Shown here in pieces: positions 1-8,777 of a stretch of 37,094 nt of DNA (its first letter is position 1; each line of letters begins with the position of its first letter). The notes beneath the pieces are model-generated. The model saw only the letters and a program-made list of their open reading frames with translations, was not told where the DNA came from and ran no database searches. This stretch comes from an uncultured Bacteroidales bacterium. Its GTDB lineage: Bacteria > Bacteroidota > Bacteroidia > Bacteroidales > Paludibacteraceae. The stretch spans positions 1 to 37,094 of the forward strand of contig CAMOJP010000012.1 of the NCBI GenBank assembly GCA_946617165.1, read 5' to 3'. The translations under genes and the position numbers were made by a program.

Positions 1-163
1 AGTTGGTGAAGTCCCGGTGATGTCCCCCTTTGCTACGGGGGTTCGGCATAGTGCGGCTGCCGATAAGGGGCGAGTTAGTCGGCGGGAGCGAAGGTCATCG
101 AACGGGGATTAGCGCAAGCGTCGCTTGCTCAATGGTGAAATGGTGACGCTGCGCTTAATGGTG
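1..163. other. Left-edge intergenic sequence with short repeats
   Basis: No gene is supported here. The stretch holds three copies of the octamer AATGGTGA (131-138, 139-146, 157-164) and a tight palindrome, GCAAGCG T CGCTTGC (114-128). It lies downstream of the minus-strand barrel gene and its terminator. The ORF-track entry 109-306 is a shadow of the barrel gene. Whether another gene begins to the left cannot be seen. Confidence 0.5.
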
Positions 164-193
164 AAAAGAGCACCGCTGACATGCGGTGCTCTT
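164..193 (-). terminator. Rho-independent terminator of the 197-712 barrel gene
   Basis: A perfect 11-bp stem, AAGAGCACCGC (166-176) with GCGGTGCTCTT (183-193), closes a 6-nt loop. Read on the minus strand it ends in TTTT (164-167) and lies immediately after the stop codon of the barrel gene, which is the arrangement expected for an intrinsic terminator. Confidence 0.8.
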
Positions 194-196
194 GGT

Positions 197-712
197 TTAG
201 AACGCGTAACGGACGGCAAGGACGAGCGACCAGTCCAAAGCGTGCATCTGACCTCCGTCTGCGAACAGTAATGCATAACCCGGGCGGAAGTCAAACGTGA
301 CAGCAATAGGAATATTGGCGGTCATCTCAAGACCGGCAATACCGTTAATACCGAACTTACCTGCCGGATTGCCACCTAAATCGGCGTAGCCGAGACTCGT
401 ACCGCCACCTCCGTAAAAACTGAGGTCCAAACCTCTGCCGCTGGTCAGCTTCTGCTCAAAAGCAAGGTTCACATTGTCCTGCAAACCCATGTAGCCGAAT
501 TGCATGGTACCTGTACCATTGCCGCTTCCTACAGTTCCAGGATTGAGGAACCAAACAAGGTCGTTTAAGAGCGTGAGGTGCTCCGTGAAATTAACTTTTA
601 ACGTCGGACCATACTCCAAGCCTGTCGCTAAACCGACTGCAATCTTATACGATCTCGCGGATACGGTAGTAGCTATCAAAGCTACAAAACATAAAGTGAA
701 GACTTTTTTCAT
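197..712 (-). CDS. Small outer-membrane beta-barrel protein
   Basis: The 171-residue product starts with a clear Sec signal peptide (MKKVFTLCFVALIATTVSA, cleavage after about residue 19). The mature part alternates short polar and hydrophobic/aromatic strands with Gly-rich turns, and the last residue is phenylalanine (VLAVRYAF), the usual C-terminal signal recognised by the BAM machinery. This supports an integral outer-membrane barrel of about eight strands; substrate or role is not visible. The gene lies 25 bp downstream of the RNase R-like gene with no promoter motif in the gap, so it may be cotranscribed with it, and it ends at a strong hairpin. The barrel assignment is secure as a class; no specific family name is claimed. 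Confidence 0.75.
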   Translation of the reverse strand: MKKVFTLCFVALIATTVSARSYKIAVGLATGLEYGPTLKVNFTEHLTLLNDLVWFLNPGTVGSGNGTGTMQFGYMGLQDNVNLAFEQKLTSGRGLDLSFYGGGGTSLGYADLGGNPAGKFGINGIAGLEMTANIPIAVTFDFRPGYALLFADGGQMHALDWSLVLAVRYAF

Positions 713-737
713 AATACACTTTTTTAATAGTTAGATA

Positions 738-2129
738 TTATAGTTTGTTAATTAGTTCAAAATCTATTTGACGCTTCTCTATATCTGCACGGAGCAGTTT
801 GACATGCAATCGGTCGCCGATGGTGAATGTTGTGCCCGTACGGTCACCAATAAGACGGAAATTCTTCGTGTCATTGAGCATGTAATCATCCTTCACCAGT
901 TCGGTGATATGAATAAGCCCCTCGCAACAGTTATCGTCCAAACGCACAAACAAACCGAAATCCGTTACGCTCACGATAGTGCCGTCAAACTCCTCGCCTA
1001 TATGGTCTGCCATCCAAATGGTCTGCATCTCTTTTACGGAAGCGCGTTCCTCCTGTTGCGCCAACTGCTCCATCTCGGAACAGTGCTCACACGCCTCTTC
1101 TAACCCATCAGGCGCAACGGCTGAACGAGTCCGCTCGCCTAAGATGAATTTAGCGACCAAACGATGCACCATCACATCCGGATAACGGCGAATAGGCGAA
1201 GTGAAATGGGTGTAGTAATCAAAAGCTAATCCGTAGTGCCCGATGTTCTTGGTGGAATAGACCGCTTTCGCCATCGCCCGAATAGTGAGCATCTCAATAA
1301 CAGACGAAGGAATAGTATCTCCAAATCGCTTGGTAAAAGCACCTACTTGCTCTAATTTCTCAGTATCGGGTTTATCGTGTATGCGGTAAACAAATTCATG
1401 TCCGCGTTTCCCCATCTCAGTGGCTATCGTTCTGTTGGCCAGCAACATAAACTCTTCAATCAGATGATTGGCATCAGTCGGTTTATGGAAGATAATCTTG
1501 ATAGGATGCTTGTTTTCGTCCAATTCAAACTGAACCTCTTCCTGTTCAATGTCCAAAGCACCATTTGCCATCCGCTCACGACGTAAAATATTGGCAAAAG
1601 CGTTGAGCTTCTTGAGTGCCGTTTCCAACTTGCAAGAGTGGCGCAAGAGTGGCGCAACCTCTGCTGAATCGTCCAATATGTTTTGAGCATCTTCATACGC
1701 CAACCGGAAATCGGAGCGAATAATCGTGCGGCAGATTTTATACTTCAGCACCTTGGCGTTATCGTCCATCGTGAAGATAACCGACATCGTCAGCTTGTCT
1801 TCGTCGGGACGGAGTGAGCACAGGTTATTGCACAATTCTTCGGGTAACATAGGTGCGACATGATCGACATAGTAGATGGAAGTCGCTTTCTCATATGCAG
1901 ATTTGTCAACCTCTGAACCGGACTGCACAAAATAGGTCACATCGGCAATATGTACCCCTATCTGATATGTGCCGTCTTCCTGTTCTGCAAAAGAAAGAGC
2001 ATCGTCAAAATCCTTGGCGTCCTTGGGGTCTATAGTGAAGGTGAACACCTCTCTCATGTCCCTTCGGCGGACTACCTCTTTTTGAAGGTCGGGCACGAAA
2101 AATTGCTGTATGTGAGTATCATTTTGCAT
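738..2129 (-). CDS. rnr: RNase R/RNase II-family exoribonuclease, short form without N-terminal cold-shock domains
   Basis: This 463-residue protein has the RNB catalytic domain almost from its first residue. The motif IDPKDAKDFDDA gives Asp34, Asp40, Asp42 and Asp43 with exactly the spacing of the four metal-binding aspartates of RNase II. An S1 RNA-binding domain follows at about 376-455 (EEFDGTIVSVTDFGLFVRL). The family degrades RNA 3' to 5'. Family members of this type are usually 650-800 residues with two OB/cold-shock domains in front; those are absent. The ORF track extends to 2303, but the first 58 residues are low-complexity and hydrophobic, run through the promoter region and overlap the divergent glgP start. 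ATG at 2129 lies 10 bp after a perfect -7 box, so I place the start there. The name rnr rests on domain content; a paralogue elsewhere cannot be excluded. Confidence 0.85.
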   Translation of the reverse strand: MQNDTHIQQFFVPDLQKEVVRRRDMREVFTFTIDPKDAKDFDDALSFAEQEDGTYQIGVHIADVTYFVQSGSEVDKSAYEKATSIYYVDHVAPMLPEELCNNLCSLRPDEDKLTMSVIFTMDDNAKVLKYKICRTIIRSDFRLAYEDAQNILDDSAEVAPLLRHSCKLETALKKLNAFANILRRERMANGALDIEQEEVQFELDENKHPIKIIFHKPTDANHLIEEFMLLANRTIATEMGKRGHEFVYRIHDKPDTEKLEQVGAFTKRFGDTIPSSVIEMLTIRAMAKAVYSTKNIGHYGLAFDYYTHFTSPIRRYPDVMVHRLVAKFILGERTRSAVAPDGLEEACEHCSEMEQLAQQEERASVKEMQTIWMADHIGEEFDGTIVSVTDFGLFVRLDDNCCEGLIHITELVKDDYMLNDTKNFRLIGDRTGTTFTIGDRLHVKLLRADIEKRQIDFELINKL

Positions 2130-2139
2130 AAATCCGCTG

Positions 2140-2171
2140 CAAAAGTATAAAAATATTTGCGTATGTGCAAA
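2140..2171 (-). promoter_or_regulatory. Bacteroidales-type promoter of the RNase R-like gene
   Basis: On the minus strand, TTTG (2171-2168), 20 nt, then TACTTTTG (2147-2140), followed by CAGCGGATTT and the ATG. Spacing and both boxes match the Bacteroides consensus TTTG-N19-21-TAnnTTTG. The predicted transcript starts about 7-8 nt before the start codon, too short for a normal ribosome-binding leader. It overlaps the divergent glgP promoter. Confidence 0.8.
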
Positions 2172-2187
2172 TTTAATTGTATCTTTG
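2156..2187 (+). promoter_or_regulatory. Bacteroidales-type promoter of glgP
   Basis: TTTG (2156-2159), 20 nt, then TATCTTTG (2180-2187), followed by CGCGCTTTTTT. The leader to the glgP ATG is about 55 nt and A/T-rich. The -33 box lies inside the spacer of the opposing promoter, so polymerase probably cannot occupy both at once. Confidence 0.8.
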
Positions 2188-2246
2188 CGCGCTTTTTTAC
2201 AGTAAAGGCAATAAGAATAGTATAAAAATATTAATAAAAATACATT

Positions 2247-4811
2247 ATGCAAGTAAAAGTAAGTGAAGTAAATCAACCAGCGTGGCATGAGATGATTATC
2301 CATGCCAATCTGCCTGAGAACTTGAAGAAACTGCAGGAAATCGCATACAACCTGTGGTGGGTGTGGAATTCCGATGCGAAGAATTTATTCCGCGACATTG
2401 ACATCGAAGCCTGGCATCGTGCTCAATCCAATCCTGTACAACTGCTCAATATCATCAGTTTTGAGCGTATGACAGAACTGAGCAACGACAAGACTTTTAT
2501 GAAGAAACTGGACGATGTCTATGCTGCCTTCCGCGCCTATATGGATGAACCGCGTGACACGAAAAAACCTTCTATTGCTTATTTCTCTATGGAATATGGG
2601 TTGACCCATGTCCTTAAAATCTATAGTGGCGGTCTGGGAATCTTGGCAGGCGACTACCTCAAAGAGGCGTCCGACTGCAATGTGGATATGACCGCTATCG
2701 GCTTCCTCTATCGTTATGGCTATTTCACACAGACCCTTTCTCCCGAAGGACAGCAGATTGCCAATTACGAGGCTCAAAACTTCCAGAACTTGCCTATGGA
2801 GCAAGTGAAGAACGCCGACGGAACACCGATGGTTATTGATGTTCCCTATCCGGATCGTTTCGTACACGCCTATCTGTGGCGCGTAGCTGTTGGACGTATC
2901 AGCCTCTATCTGCTTGATACCGATAATGAACTTAACAGCGAATGGGACCGCTCTATCACCCACCAGCTCTATGGCGGTGACTGGGAAAACCGTATCAAAC
3001 AGGAGATTCTGCTCGGTATCGGAGGTACACTCGCACTTAAGAAACTGGGTATCAAGAAGGACGTGTACCACTGCAACGAGGGGCACGCCGCACTCATGGG
3101 ACTGCAACGTCTTGTGGATTATGTACAAGAGGAAGGACTGACCTTTGACGAGGCTAAAGAAGTGGTACGCGCAAGCGGCCTGTACACATGCCATACTCCT
3201 GTACCTGCAGGCCACGACTACTTCGAGGAAGGCTTGTTCTACAAATATATGAGCGAGTATCCGGCTAAGTTAGGTATCGAATGGGATGACCTGATTGGCT
3301 TGGGACGTCAGAACCCGGAAGATAAAAGCGAGAAGTTCTCTATGTCTGTCTTTGCTCTCAATACCTGCCAGGAAGCGAACGGCGTATCGTGGCTACATGG
3401 CGAAGTGAGCAAGAAAATGTTCGCGCCTGTATGGCCCGGATACTTCCCGGAAGAACTGCATGTGGATTACGTAACGAACGGCGTTCATATGCCTACATGG
3501 GCAGCATCAGAGTGGAAAACCGTGTATAACGCTAAATTCCCGCAAGGTTGGTGGAAAGACCAGTCAAACCTCAATATGTGGAAAGCCTATAACGATATCC
3601 CGGACGAGGAGATTTGGGCTACCCGTATGCAACTCAAACAGAAACTTATTGACTATATCAAAGTGCAGTTCCGCGAGGACTGGATGAAGAGCCAGGGGGA
3701 TCCCGCACGTATCGTTCGCGCACTCAACGAAATGAATGCCAATACCCTCATTATCGGTTTCGGTCGTCGTTTCGCAACCTACAAACGTGCCCATCTGCTC
3801 TTTACGGATCTGGAGCGCTTGGATAAACTGGTTAATAACCCGAACTATCCCGTTCAGTTCCTGTTCACCGGTAAAGCTCACCCGGCTGATGGCGCAGGAC
3901 AAGGACTTATCAAACGTATTATTGAGATTAGCCGTATGCCGCAGTTCTTAGGTAAGATTATCTTCCTTGAGAACTATGATATGCGCTTGGCTAAACGTCT
4001 GGTGAGCGGTGTGGATATATGGCTCAATACACCAACCCGTCCGCTTGAGGCTTCCGGTACATCCGGCGAAAAAGCACAGATGAACGGAGTATTGAACTTC
4101 TCCGTACTGGACGGTTGGTGGCTGGAAGGTTACGTGGAAGGTGCAGGTTGGGCTTTGACCGACAAACGTACCTACGAGAATCAGGCTCACCAAGACCAAT
4201 TGGATGCCGCTACAATCTATCAGATGCTCGAGAGCGAAATCATTCCGATGTACTACTCCAAGAACGCTAAAGGCTACTCGCCGCAATGGGTTCAGACAAT
4301 TAAGAACTCCGTCACCAAAATCACTCCGCGCTTTACCACAAAGCGTATGATGGACGACTATTTTGCCAAATTCTACAACAAACTGGCTAAACGTCACGCT
4401 ATGCTTGAGGCGGACAACTTCAAGAAAGCAAAAGAACTGGCTGCTTGGAAAGAAGATGTGGCTTCCAAGTGGGACAAGATCGAAGTTATCAAAGCGGGTT
4501 ATAGCGATGTATATAATCAGCCAAATGTCGGCGACACACTCGGCTTCCAGGCAGAGATTGATATCAAAGACATCCAGGATAAGAACAGTATCGGAGTTGA
4601 GTTGGTTGCTATCCGCACCTCTCTCCACAACAACGACAAACTCTATGCGACCAAACCGCTTAAACTCGTTAAAGTGGAAGGAAGTCACCTGTTCTTTGAA
4701 TTGCCGTATCAGCTCAACTATGCCGGCGGTATGAAATTCGCTATGCGTATGTATCCGCAGCATGAACTGCTGCCGCATCGGATGGACTTCGCATACGTTC
4801 GTTGGATGTAA
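2247..4811 (+). CDS. glgP: Alpha-glucan (glycogen/maltodextrin) phosphorylase, GT35
   Basis: The 854-residue protein combines an N-terminal DUF3417 region (about 12-105, with LKKLQEIAYNLWWVWNSD) with the phosphorylase fold, the architecture of the TIGR02094-type alpha-glucan phosphorylases. The pyridoxal-phosphate site is visible as EASGTSGEKAQMNG, with Lys609 the predicted cofactor lysine, and IAYFSMEYG and NGVHMPTW are also typical. It releases glucose 1-phosphate from alpha-1,4-glucan in the cytoplasm. Length is normal for the Bacteroidota form and there is no signal peptide. Only 24 bp separate its stop from the next gene and no terminator is seen, so readthrough into the exported cassette is likely. 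Confidence 0.95.
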   Translation: MQVKVSEVNQPAWHEMIIHANLPENLKKLQEIAYNLWWVWNSDAKNLFRDIDIEAWHRAQSNPVQLLNIISFERMTELSNDKTFMKKLDDVYAAFRAYMDEPRDTKKPSIAYFSMEYGLTHVLKIYSGGLGILAGDYLKEASDCNVDMTAIGFLYRYGYFTQTLSPEGQQIANYEAQNFQNLPMEQVKNADGTPMVIDVPYPDRFVHAYLWRVAVGRISLYLLDTDNELNSEWDRSITHQLYGGDWENRIKQEILLGIGGTLALKKLGIKKDVYHCNEGHAALMGLQRLVDYVQEEGLTFDEAKEVVRASGLYTCHTPVPAGHDYFEEGLFYKYMSEYPAKLGIEWDDLIGLGRQNPEDKSEKFSMSVFALNTCQEANGVSWLHGEVSKKMFAPVWPGYFPEELHVDYVTNGVHMPTWAASEWKTVYNAKFPQGWWKDQSNLNMWKAYNDIPDEEIWATRMQLKQKLIDYIKVQFREDWMKSQGDPARIVRALNEMNANTLIIGFGRRFATYKRAHLLFTDLERLDKLVNNPNYPVQFLFTGKAHPADGAGQGLIKRIIEISRMPQFLGKIIFLENYDMRLAKRLVSGVDIWLNTPTRPLEASGTSGEKAQMNGVLNFSVLDGWWLEGYVEGAGWALTDKRTYENQAHQDQLDAATIYQMLESEIIPMYYSKNAKGYSPQWVQTIKNSVTKITPRFTTKRMMDDYFAKFYNKLAKRHAMLEADNFKKAKELAAWKEDVASKWDKIEVIKAGYSDVYNQPNVGDTLGFQAEIDIKDIQDKNSIGVELVAIRTSLHNNDKLYATKPLKLVKVEGSHLFFELPYQLNYAGGMKFAMRMYPQHELLPHRMDFAYVRWM

Positions 4812-4835
4812 GAAGAATAGGATTAATAACACAAT

Positions 4836-6023
4836 ATGAACAAGAGATTAACATTAGTAATAGCAACCGCTATTTGTGCGTGCAACCTCTTCGCTCAGAC
4901 GCTTTACGACGCTATGGGACCGGTTCCCATAGCGGTATGTAAAGTGGCTCCTCTGCCCAAAGCACAAGCTGAGGCTAAAGCGCAGTTAGAAAAAGAAAAA
5001 GCACGCAAACTCATCAAACAAGGGATGTCTATCCCCGCTGTGGATGCCAAAGTGTTAGCCAGTAAAAACAAGTATGTTACGAACGGTAACGGTGTCTATC
5101 GCCTCACGCTTGATCCGAAAGGAGTGACCGTCAAACTGCCTGTTTATACCATTAAAAACACCTCTCACGGACAAGAGGGCGTGAAAAGCGGTAACGAGAA
5201 GTTTAACGTCAAGAAAGACCGTATCTCAAGTGCTGTCATTTCCGGCGGACAATACATCCAAATCGTTAACCGCAACGATAAGAAATGTAATATGGACGAG
5301 TTCATCTTTGAGGCGGATAACAAGGCTGTCAAGATGAATGGCAATAAGATTGAACTCCAAGTCCCCGTACTCCATATCGCTGCCGGAATGTATCCGTCTG
5401 ACTATAAAATCACATGTATCCATGAACCGTCCGCAGCGAAGTATATCTTCGACTTGCACATGGACTGGCGTGAGGAGATCTCCTGCAGCGGTGCTGATGG
5501 CGCGTATAGCTTTGATGTGTTCCCGAGCGACACCTTCCCGGATTTGGCACTCATGTGCAATCTCAATAGTAAAGAACTCGAAGTGGTCAGACTGCCGTTT
5601 ACGTTTGCTGCAGATGGGTACGCCGGCTCGGATGGACGCCGGGGCGTGAATGGCGCGAACGGAAAGAACGAATCGGAATATACCGATAGTGACGGTAAAA
5701 AACACTATATCAAAGGTACTTGCGGCAAGCCCGGAGAGGATGGCCACCCGGGCTCAGACGGTACCGATGGAGGTACGTTCCTTTTCTGCGTGAGTGATGC
5801 TCTGCTTAACAGCTTCGGATTGGAAGCCGTCTCAGCCACTGTTGATGGCGGCAAAGGCGGTAAAGGAGGTGCCGGAGGCAAAGGGGGAAGACACGGCGAA
5901 GGAAGCGGATGCTCCGGTAAGGCGGCTGACGGGAAAACAGGTGCTAACGGTAAAGACGGTAAAAGAGGAGACTTCCTTTACCTGATAACGGATGTTAACG
6001 AATTCTATTACTCAATACCCTAA
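4836..6023 (+). CDS. Exported protein with collagen-like Gly-X-Y tracts
   Basis: The 395-residue protein begins with a signal peptide (MNKRLTLVIATAICACNLFAQ). Residues about 25-260 form an unrecognised domain with a charged Ala/Lys/Glu-rich helix near the start. From about 265 onward there are three Gly-rich blocks: GSDGRRGVNGANG, GKPGEDGHPGSDG, and a longer one at about 338-378 with GGKGGKGG and GANGKDGKRGD. The triplet spacing of Gly resembles bacterial collagen-like domains, but the tracts are short and interrupted, so a stable triple helix is uncertain. It is the first of six co-directional exported genes (gap to the next is 3 bp). The role is unknown; a stalk or surface-exposed element of the cassette is an inference. 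Confidence 0.7.
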   Translation: MNKRLTLVIATAICACNLFAQTLYDAMGPVPIAVCKVAPLPKAQAEAKAQLEKEKARKLIKQGMSIPAVDAKVLASKNKYVTNGNGVYRLTLDPKGVTVKLPVYTIKNTSHGQEGVKSGNEKFNVKKDRISSAVISGGQYIQIVNRNDKKCNMDEFIFEADNKAVKMNGNKIELQVPVLHIAAGMYPSDYKITCIHEPSAAKYIFDLHMDWREEISCSGADGAYSFDVFPSDTFPDLALMCNLNSKELEVVRLPFTFAADGYAGSDGRRGVNGANGKNESEYTDSDGKKHYIKGTCGKPGEDGHPGSDGTDGGTFLFCVSDALLNSFGLEAVSATVDGGKGGKGGAGGKGGRHGEGSGCSGKAADGKTGANGKDGKRGDFLYLITDVNEFYYSIP

Positions 6024-6026
6024 GAT

Positions 6027-7340
6027 ATGAAAAGACTGTTTATTATATCAATAAGTGCTATCTTTGCGGTAGTGAGTTGGGCGCAGACGAATAATATCAA
6101 TACACCCTATTATCGTAATGCGCTTACCAGTATGATGATTTATCATCCCGAAGACGAATTCGGATATGATGTATATAAGATATTCTCACACCTCCCTGCG
6201 TTGGAGAAGTTTGATAATCACGACGTCGACCTGCGTGTAATAAATAACGATGCCGTAACCGGTGTGCAAGGTAAGGACAAAGGCTTCCATCGCCAGCAAT
6301 ATGGTGGCAGTATGGTGCTTACGGCTGCCGAGAAAAACAAAAATGCCGTCGTTATAGAGAAACTGCTCAACGATGCCCAGATGGGTAAGCGTATGGTAGC
6401 TAAGTGGTTTAACCTGCAGGGGAACTCCGTTGACTCTGCCACCTTCTCCACCAAAGTGCTCGAGAGCCGCTCGGATTATAACGTAACTATTTCTGAAGCC
6501 ATTATGGCGCGCTATACGACGGAAGGCATTAACGTGCTGCAGACTGTAAGCAACGACCTGATTGAGCACTCGTTCATTTTGGTGAGCGACATGACCTATA
6601 TCACGGCTGAGCAGCGCGCTGAGGTGGGTAAGAAAGTGCTTGCAGGGCTCGGAGAGGTCTTCGATGCGGTGTTTACAGGTTCTAACTTAGGAGACCACGC
6701 AGCTCGACTTGGGGAGGAGATAGCGGACAGCTTTACAGGATTTAAGGTGATGACGCATAGTTATCTCTTCCAGTTGGAATGGAACGACAGTATATCGAAT
6801 ATCTTCTATACGAAATACTATACCCAGACTCCTAATCCCGAGCGTATAAAGGCATTCCTTGCCGACAAATCGCTCTTTAAAGTGAAATACCTCGGAGCAG
6901 AGTCGTCGGTATATGAGAAGACGCAAAAGAAAGGCAAATATACCCGCACGGGCTTGCTCGAACTCATTACACGCCGCTCAATTGATAAGAATATTGCCGA
7001 GTTACAAAGCCAGTATGAAGCTTTCCGTATCAAAACACCTATAATGGGAGCGGAGTACAATAATAAAGGTAAACTATTAGGCTATCGGGCCTTGGTGGGA
7101 CAAAAAGAAGGCGTGAGCGAAGGACGTAAATACGAGGTCATCGAAACCGTTATTGATGCCAAAGGGCGTGTCAGGTACAATCGCGTAGCTACCATCAAAC
7201 CGGTGACTAACCAAATTTGGGATAACCGATTCAATGCCCTGCTGGAGAATGATGTGGACGGTACAGAGGGAACTCTGTTTACAGTAGTGAGCTCTGTCAA
7301 ACAGATTCAACCCGGTATGTTAATCAGAGAACAAAAATAA
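6027..7340 (+). CDS. Exported protein of unknown function with a possible FlgT-C-like tail
   Basis: The 437-residue protein has a signal peptide (MKRLFIISISAIFAVVSWAQ). The middle contains VLVSDMTYIT and a Gly/Ala-rich stretch around 210-240. The end (SEGRKYEVIETVIDAKGRVRY, then VATIKPVTNQIWDNR and PGMLIREQK) reads like the small beta-barrel domain at the C-terminus of FlgT and related envelope proteins, where a charged strand, an E-x-V-x-D-x-x-G turn and a final G-M-x-I segment recur. That resemblance is from memory of the family and unverified. It lies 3 bp after the collagen-like gene and 19 bp before the DUF6175 gene, so joint translation is likely. No enzyme motif is visible. Confidence 0.65.
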   Translation: MKRLFIISISAIFAVVSWAQTNNINTPYYRNALTSMMIYHPEDEFGYDVYKIFSHLPALEKFDNHDVDLRVINNDAVTGVQGKDKGFHRQQYGGSMVLTAAEKNKNAVVIEKLLNDAQMGKRMVAKWFNLQGNSVDSATFSTKVLESRSDYNVTISEAIMARYTTEGINVLQTVSNDLIEHSFILVSDMTYITAEQRAEVGKKVLAGLGEVFDAVFTGSNLGDHAARLGEEIADSFTGFKVMTHSYLFQLEWNDSISNIFYTKYYTQTPNPERIKAFLADKSLFKVKYLGAESSVYEKTQKKGKYTRTGLLELITRRSIDKNIAELQSQYEAFRIKTPIMGAEYNNKGKLLGYRALVGQKEGVSEGRKYEVIETVIDAKGRVRYNRVATIKPVTNQIWDNRFNALLENDVDGTEGTLFTVVSSVKQIQPGMLIREQK

Positions 7341-7359
7341 CCTATAAAAACAATCAGTT

Positions 7360-8769
7360 ATGAGAAAGATTCTTACTCTACTTGCAGTCGCATTGTGTAT
7401 ATTCGGTGCTTCTGCCCAACAGAAGAAAGCAGACAAACAAACGGCTCAGTGGCGTTACGAAATCCAACCTGTAATAGGTGAAGCCGCGCAAGGGTCTGCA
7501 TTGGTTCGTGTTTGGACCTATTCCAAAAGCAACAAAGTGGCTGTTTCCCAAGCCGCTAAAAACGCTGTTCACGGTATCATGTTCATGGGCTATCCCGCTT
7601 CTAATGACGGAACACGTATTGTAGGACGTGAGCCGATTATTGCTGACCCTGCTATCGAAGAAGCTAACGCCGAGTACTTCGAACAGTTCTTCAAAGAGGG
7701 GGGCGCATACCAACGTTATGTGTCCTTCGTGAATAATGGAGTCCCTGACCAAATCCTTAAAGTAAACAAAGAGTACAAGATCGGCATCACTGTTGTTGTC
7801 CTTGTTGACCAACTTCGTGAGCGCCTTGAAGCCGACGGCATCATCGCAACAACAGCTACCGTACAAGGTAAAATGCCTACCGTAATGATCGTCCCGAGCA
7901 AAGTGTATTGTAATAATCACAAATGCTTGAAAACCTACAATAACCAGGGCGTAACCGAATATATAGCAGATTATGACAAAGCCTTGCTGGATAACGAACT
8001 TAATCAGGCTATCACAGCACTCAACGCCCGCCTTACCTCTCGCGGTTTCGAGGTGAAGAACCTTAGTTCGGCTCTCGCAACGCTGAAAACCGAGAAGGCG
8101 GAGAACGCTGTCATGATGAGCATTGAAGGTGGGGCTTCCGTTGCCGAGACACCGATTGATGTGTTACGCCGCGTGGCGCAGGCTGATATCTGGATTGAGA
8201 TTAACTGGACGGAGAACGTAATCAAAGGCGGAAGTGAGAAAACACTCACTTTCTCGATGAGCGCCATCGACGCTTATACCGACTTCGTAGTAGGTGGTAT
8301 TCCTCCTACCACAAGCCATAACTCCTATAGCAGCAATTTCAACATCCCCCTGATGATTGAGTCCGCTATACAAGGGCAGTTCGATCCGTTCTGCAACACG
8401 ATGGTTGATTATTTCAAGACCCTCGCTGCCAAAGGACGTGCTATCAAAGTACGTGTACTGTGCTGGGACGATTGGGATGGCAACCTCATGGAAGAATACG
8501 ACGGCGACGAACTCAATGAAATCATTGAGGATTGGCTCGCTGATAACACTGTCAAAGGTAAGTTCGGCGCACCGAGCATCAGCCCATCAGGAAAAATGAT
8601 GACTATCGAACAAGTGCGTATGCCGCTTACAGATAATAAGGGTCGCGACAATGACCCGCGTCGTTGGGCTCGTGGACTGAGAACCAAACTTAAAGACGAC
8701 TATTCTATTCCTGCTAATATCTCTACTAAGGGATTAGGCGAACTGTTAATTGTTGTTGGTAGTAAATAA
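7360..8769 (+). CDS. DUF6175 family exported protein
   Basis: The 469-residue protein has a signal peptide (MRKILTLLAVALCIFGASAQ). Residues about 25-165 contain VRVWTYSKSNKVAVSQAAKNA, reminiscent of the helix-strand opening of LPP20-type domains. From about 172 the sequence matches my recollection of DUF6175: PTVMIVPSKVYCN, DYDKALLDNELNQAITALNARL, SPIDVLRR-like (TPIDVLRRVAQADIWIEINW), DEL-NEIIEDWLADNTVKGKF and the terminal KGLGELLIVVG. This family occurs in Bacteroidales and has no known biochemical role. The repeated pattern of a strand-helix unit resembling TolB/CsgG-associated N domains suggests envelope assembly, which is inference. Neighbours on both sides are exported. Confidence 0.7.
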   Translation: MRKILTLLAVALCIFGASAQQKKADKQTAQWRYEIQPVIGEAAQGSALVRVWTYSKSNKVAVSQAAKNAVHGIMFMGYPASNDGTRIVGREPIIADPAIEEANAEYFEQFFKEGGAYQRYVSFVNNGVPDQILKVNKEYKIGITVVVLVDQLRERLEADGIIATTATVQGKMPTVMIVPSKVYCNNHKCLKTYNNQGVTEYIADYDKALLDNELNQAITALNARLTSRGFEVKNLSSALATLKTEKAENAVMMSIEGGASVAETPIDVLRRVAQADIWIEINWTENVIKGGSEKTLTFSMSAIDAYTDFVVGGIPPTTSHNSYSSNFNIPLMIESAIQGQFDPFCNTMVDYFKTLAAKGRAIKVRVLCWDDWDGNLMEEYDGDELNEIIEDWLADNTVKGKFGAPSISPSGKMMTIEQVRMPLTDNKGRDNDPRRWARGLRTKLKDDYSIPANISTKGLGELLIVVGSK

Positions 8770-8777
8770 TTGAACCT

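Noticed and set aside
2130-2303. ORF-track extension of the RNase R-like gene to 2303
   Set aside because: The extra 58 residues are read from the A/T-rich promoter region and overlap the divergent glgP start. A perfect promoter lies just upstream of the ATG at 2129.
2385-3215. 276-residue minus-strand ORF opposite glgP
   Set aside because: Lies wholly inside the well-supported phosphorylase gene and has no recognisable domain; a shadow.
3948-4832. 294-residue minus-strand ORF opposite glgP
   Set aside because: Shadow of the phosphorylase gene; cysteine- and histidine-rich composition is typical of antisense reading.
7378-7920. 180-residue minus-strand ORF opposite the DUF6175 gene
   Set aside because: Antisense to a conserved exported protein; no start signal or domain.
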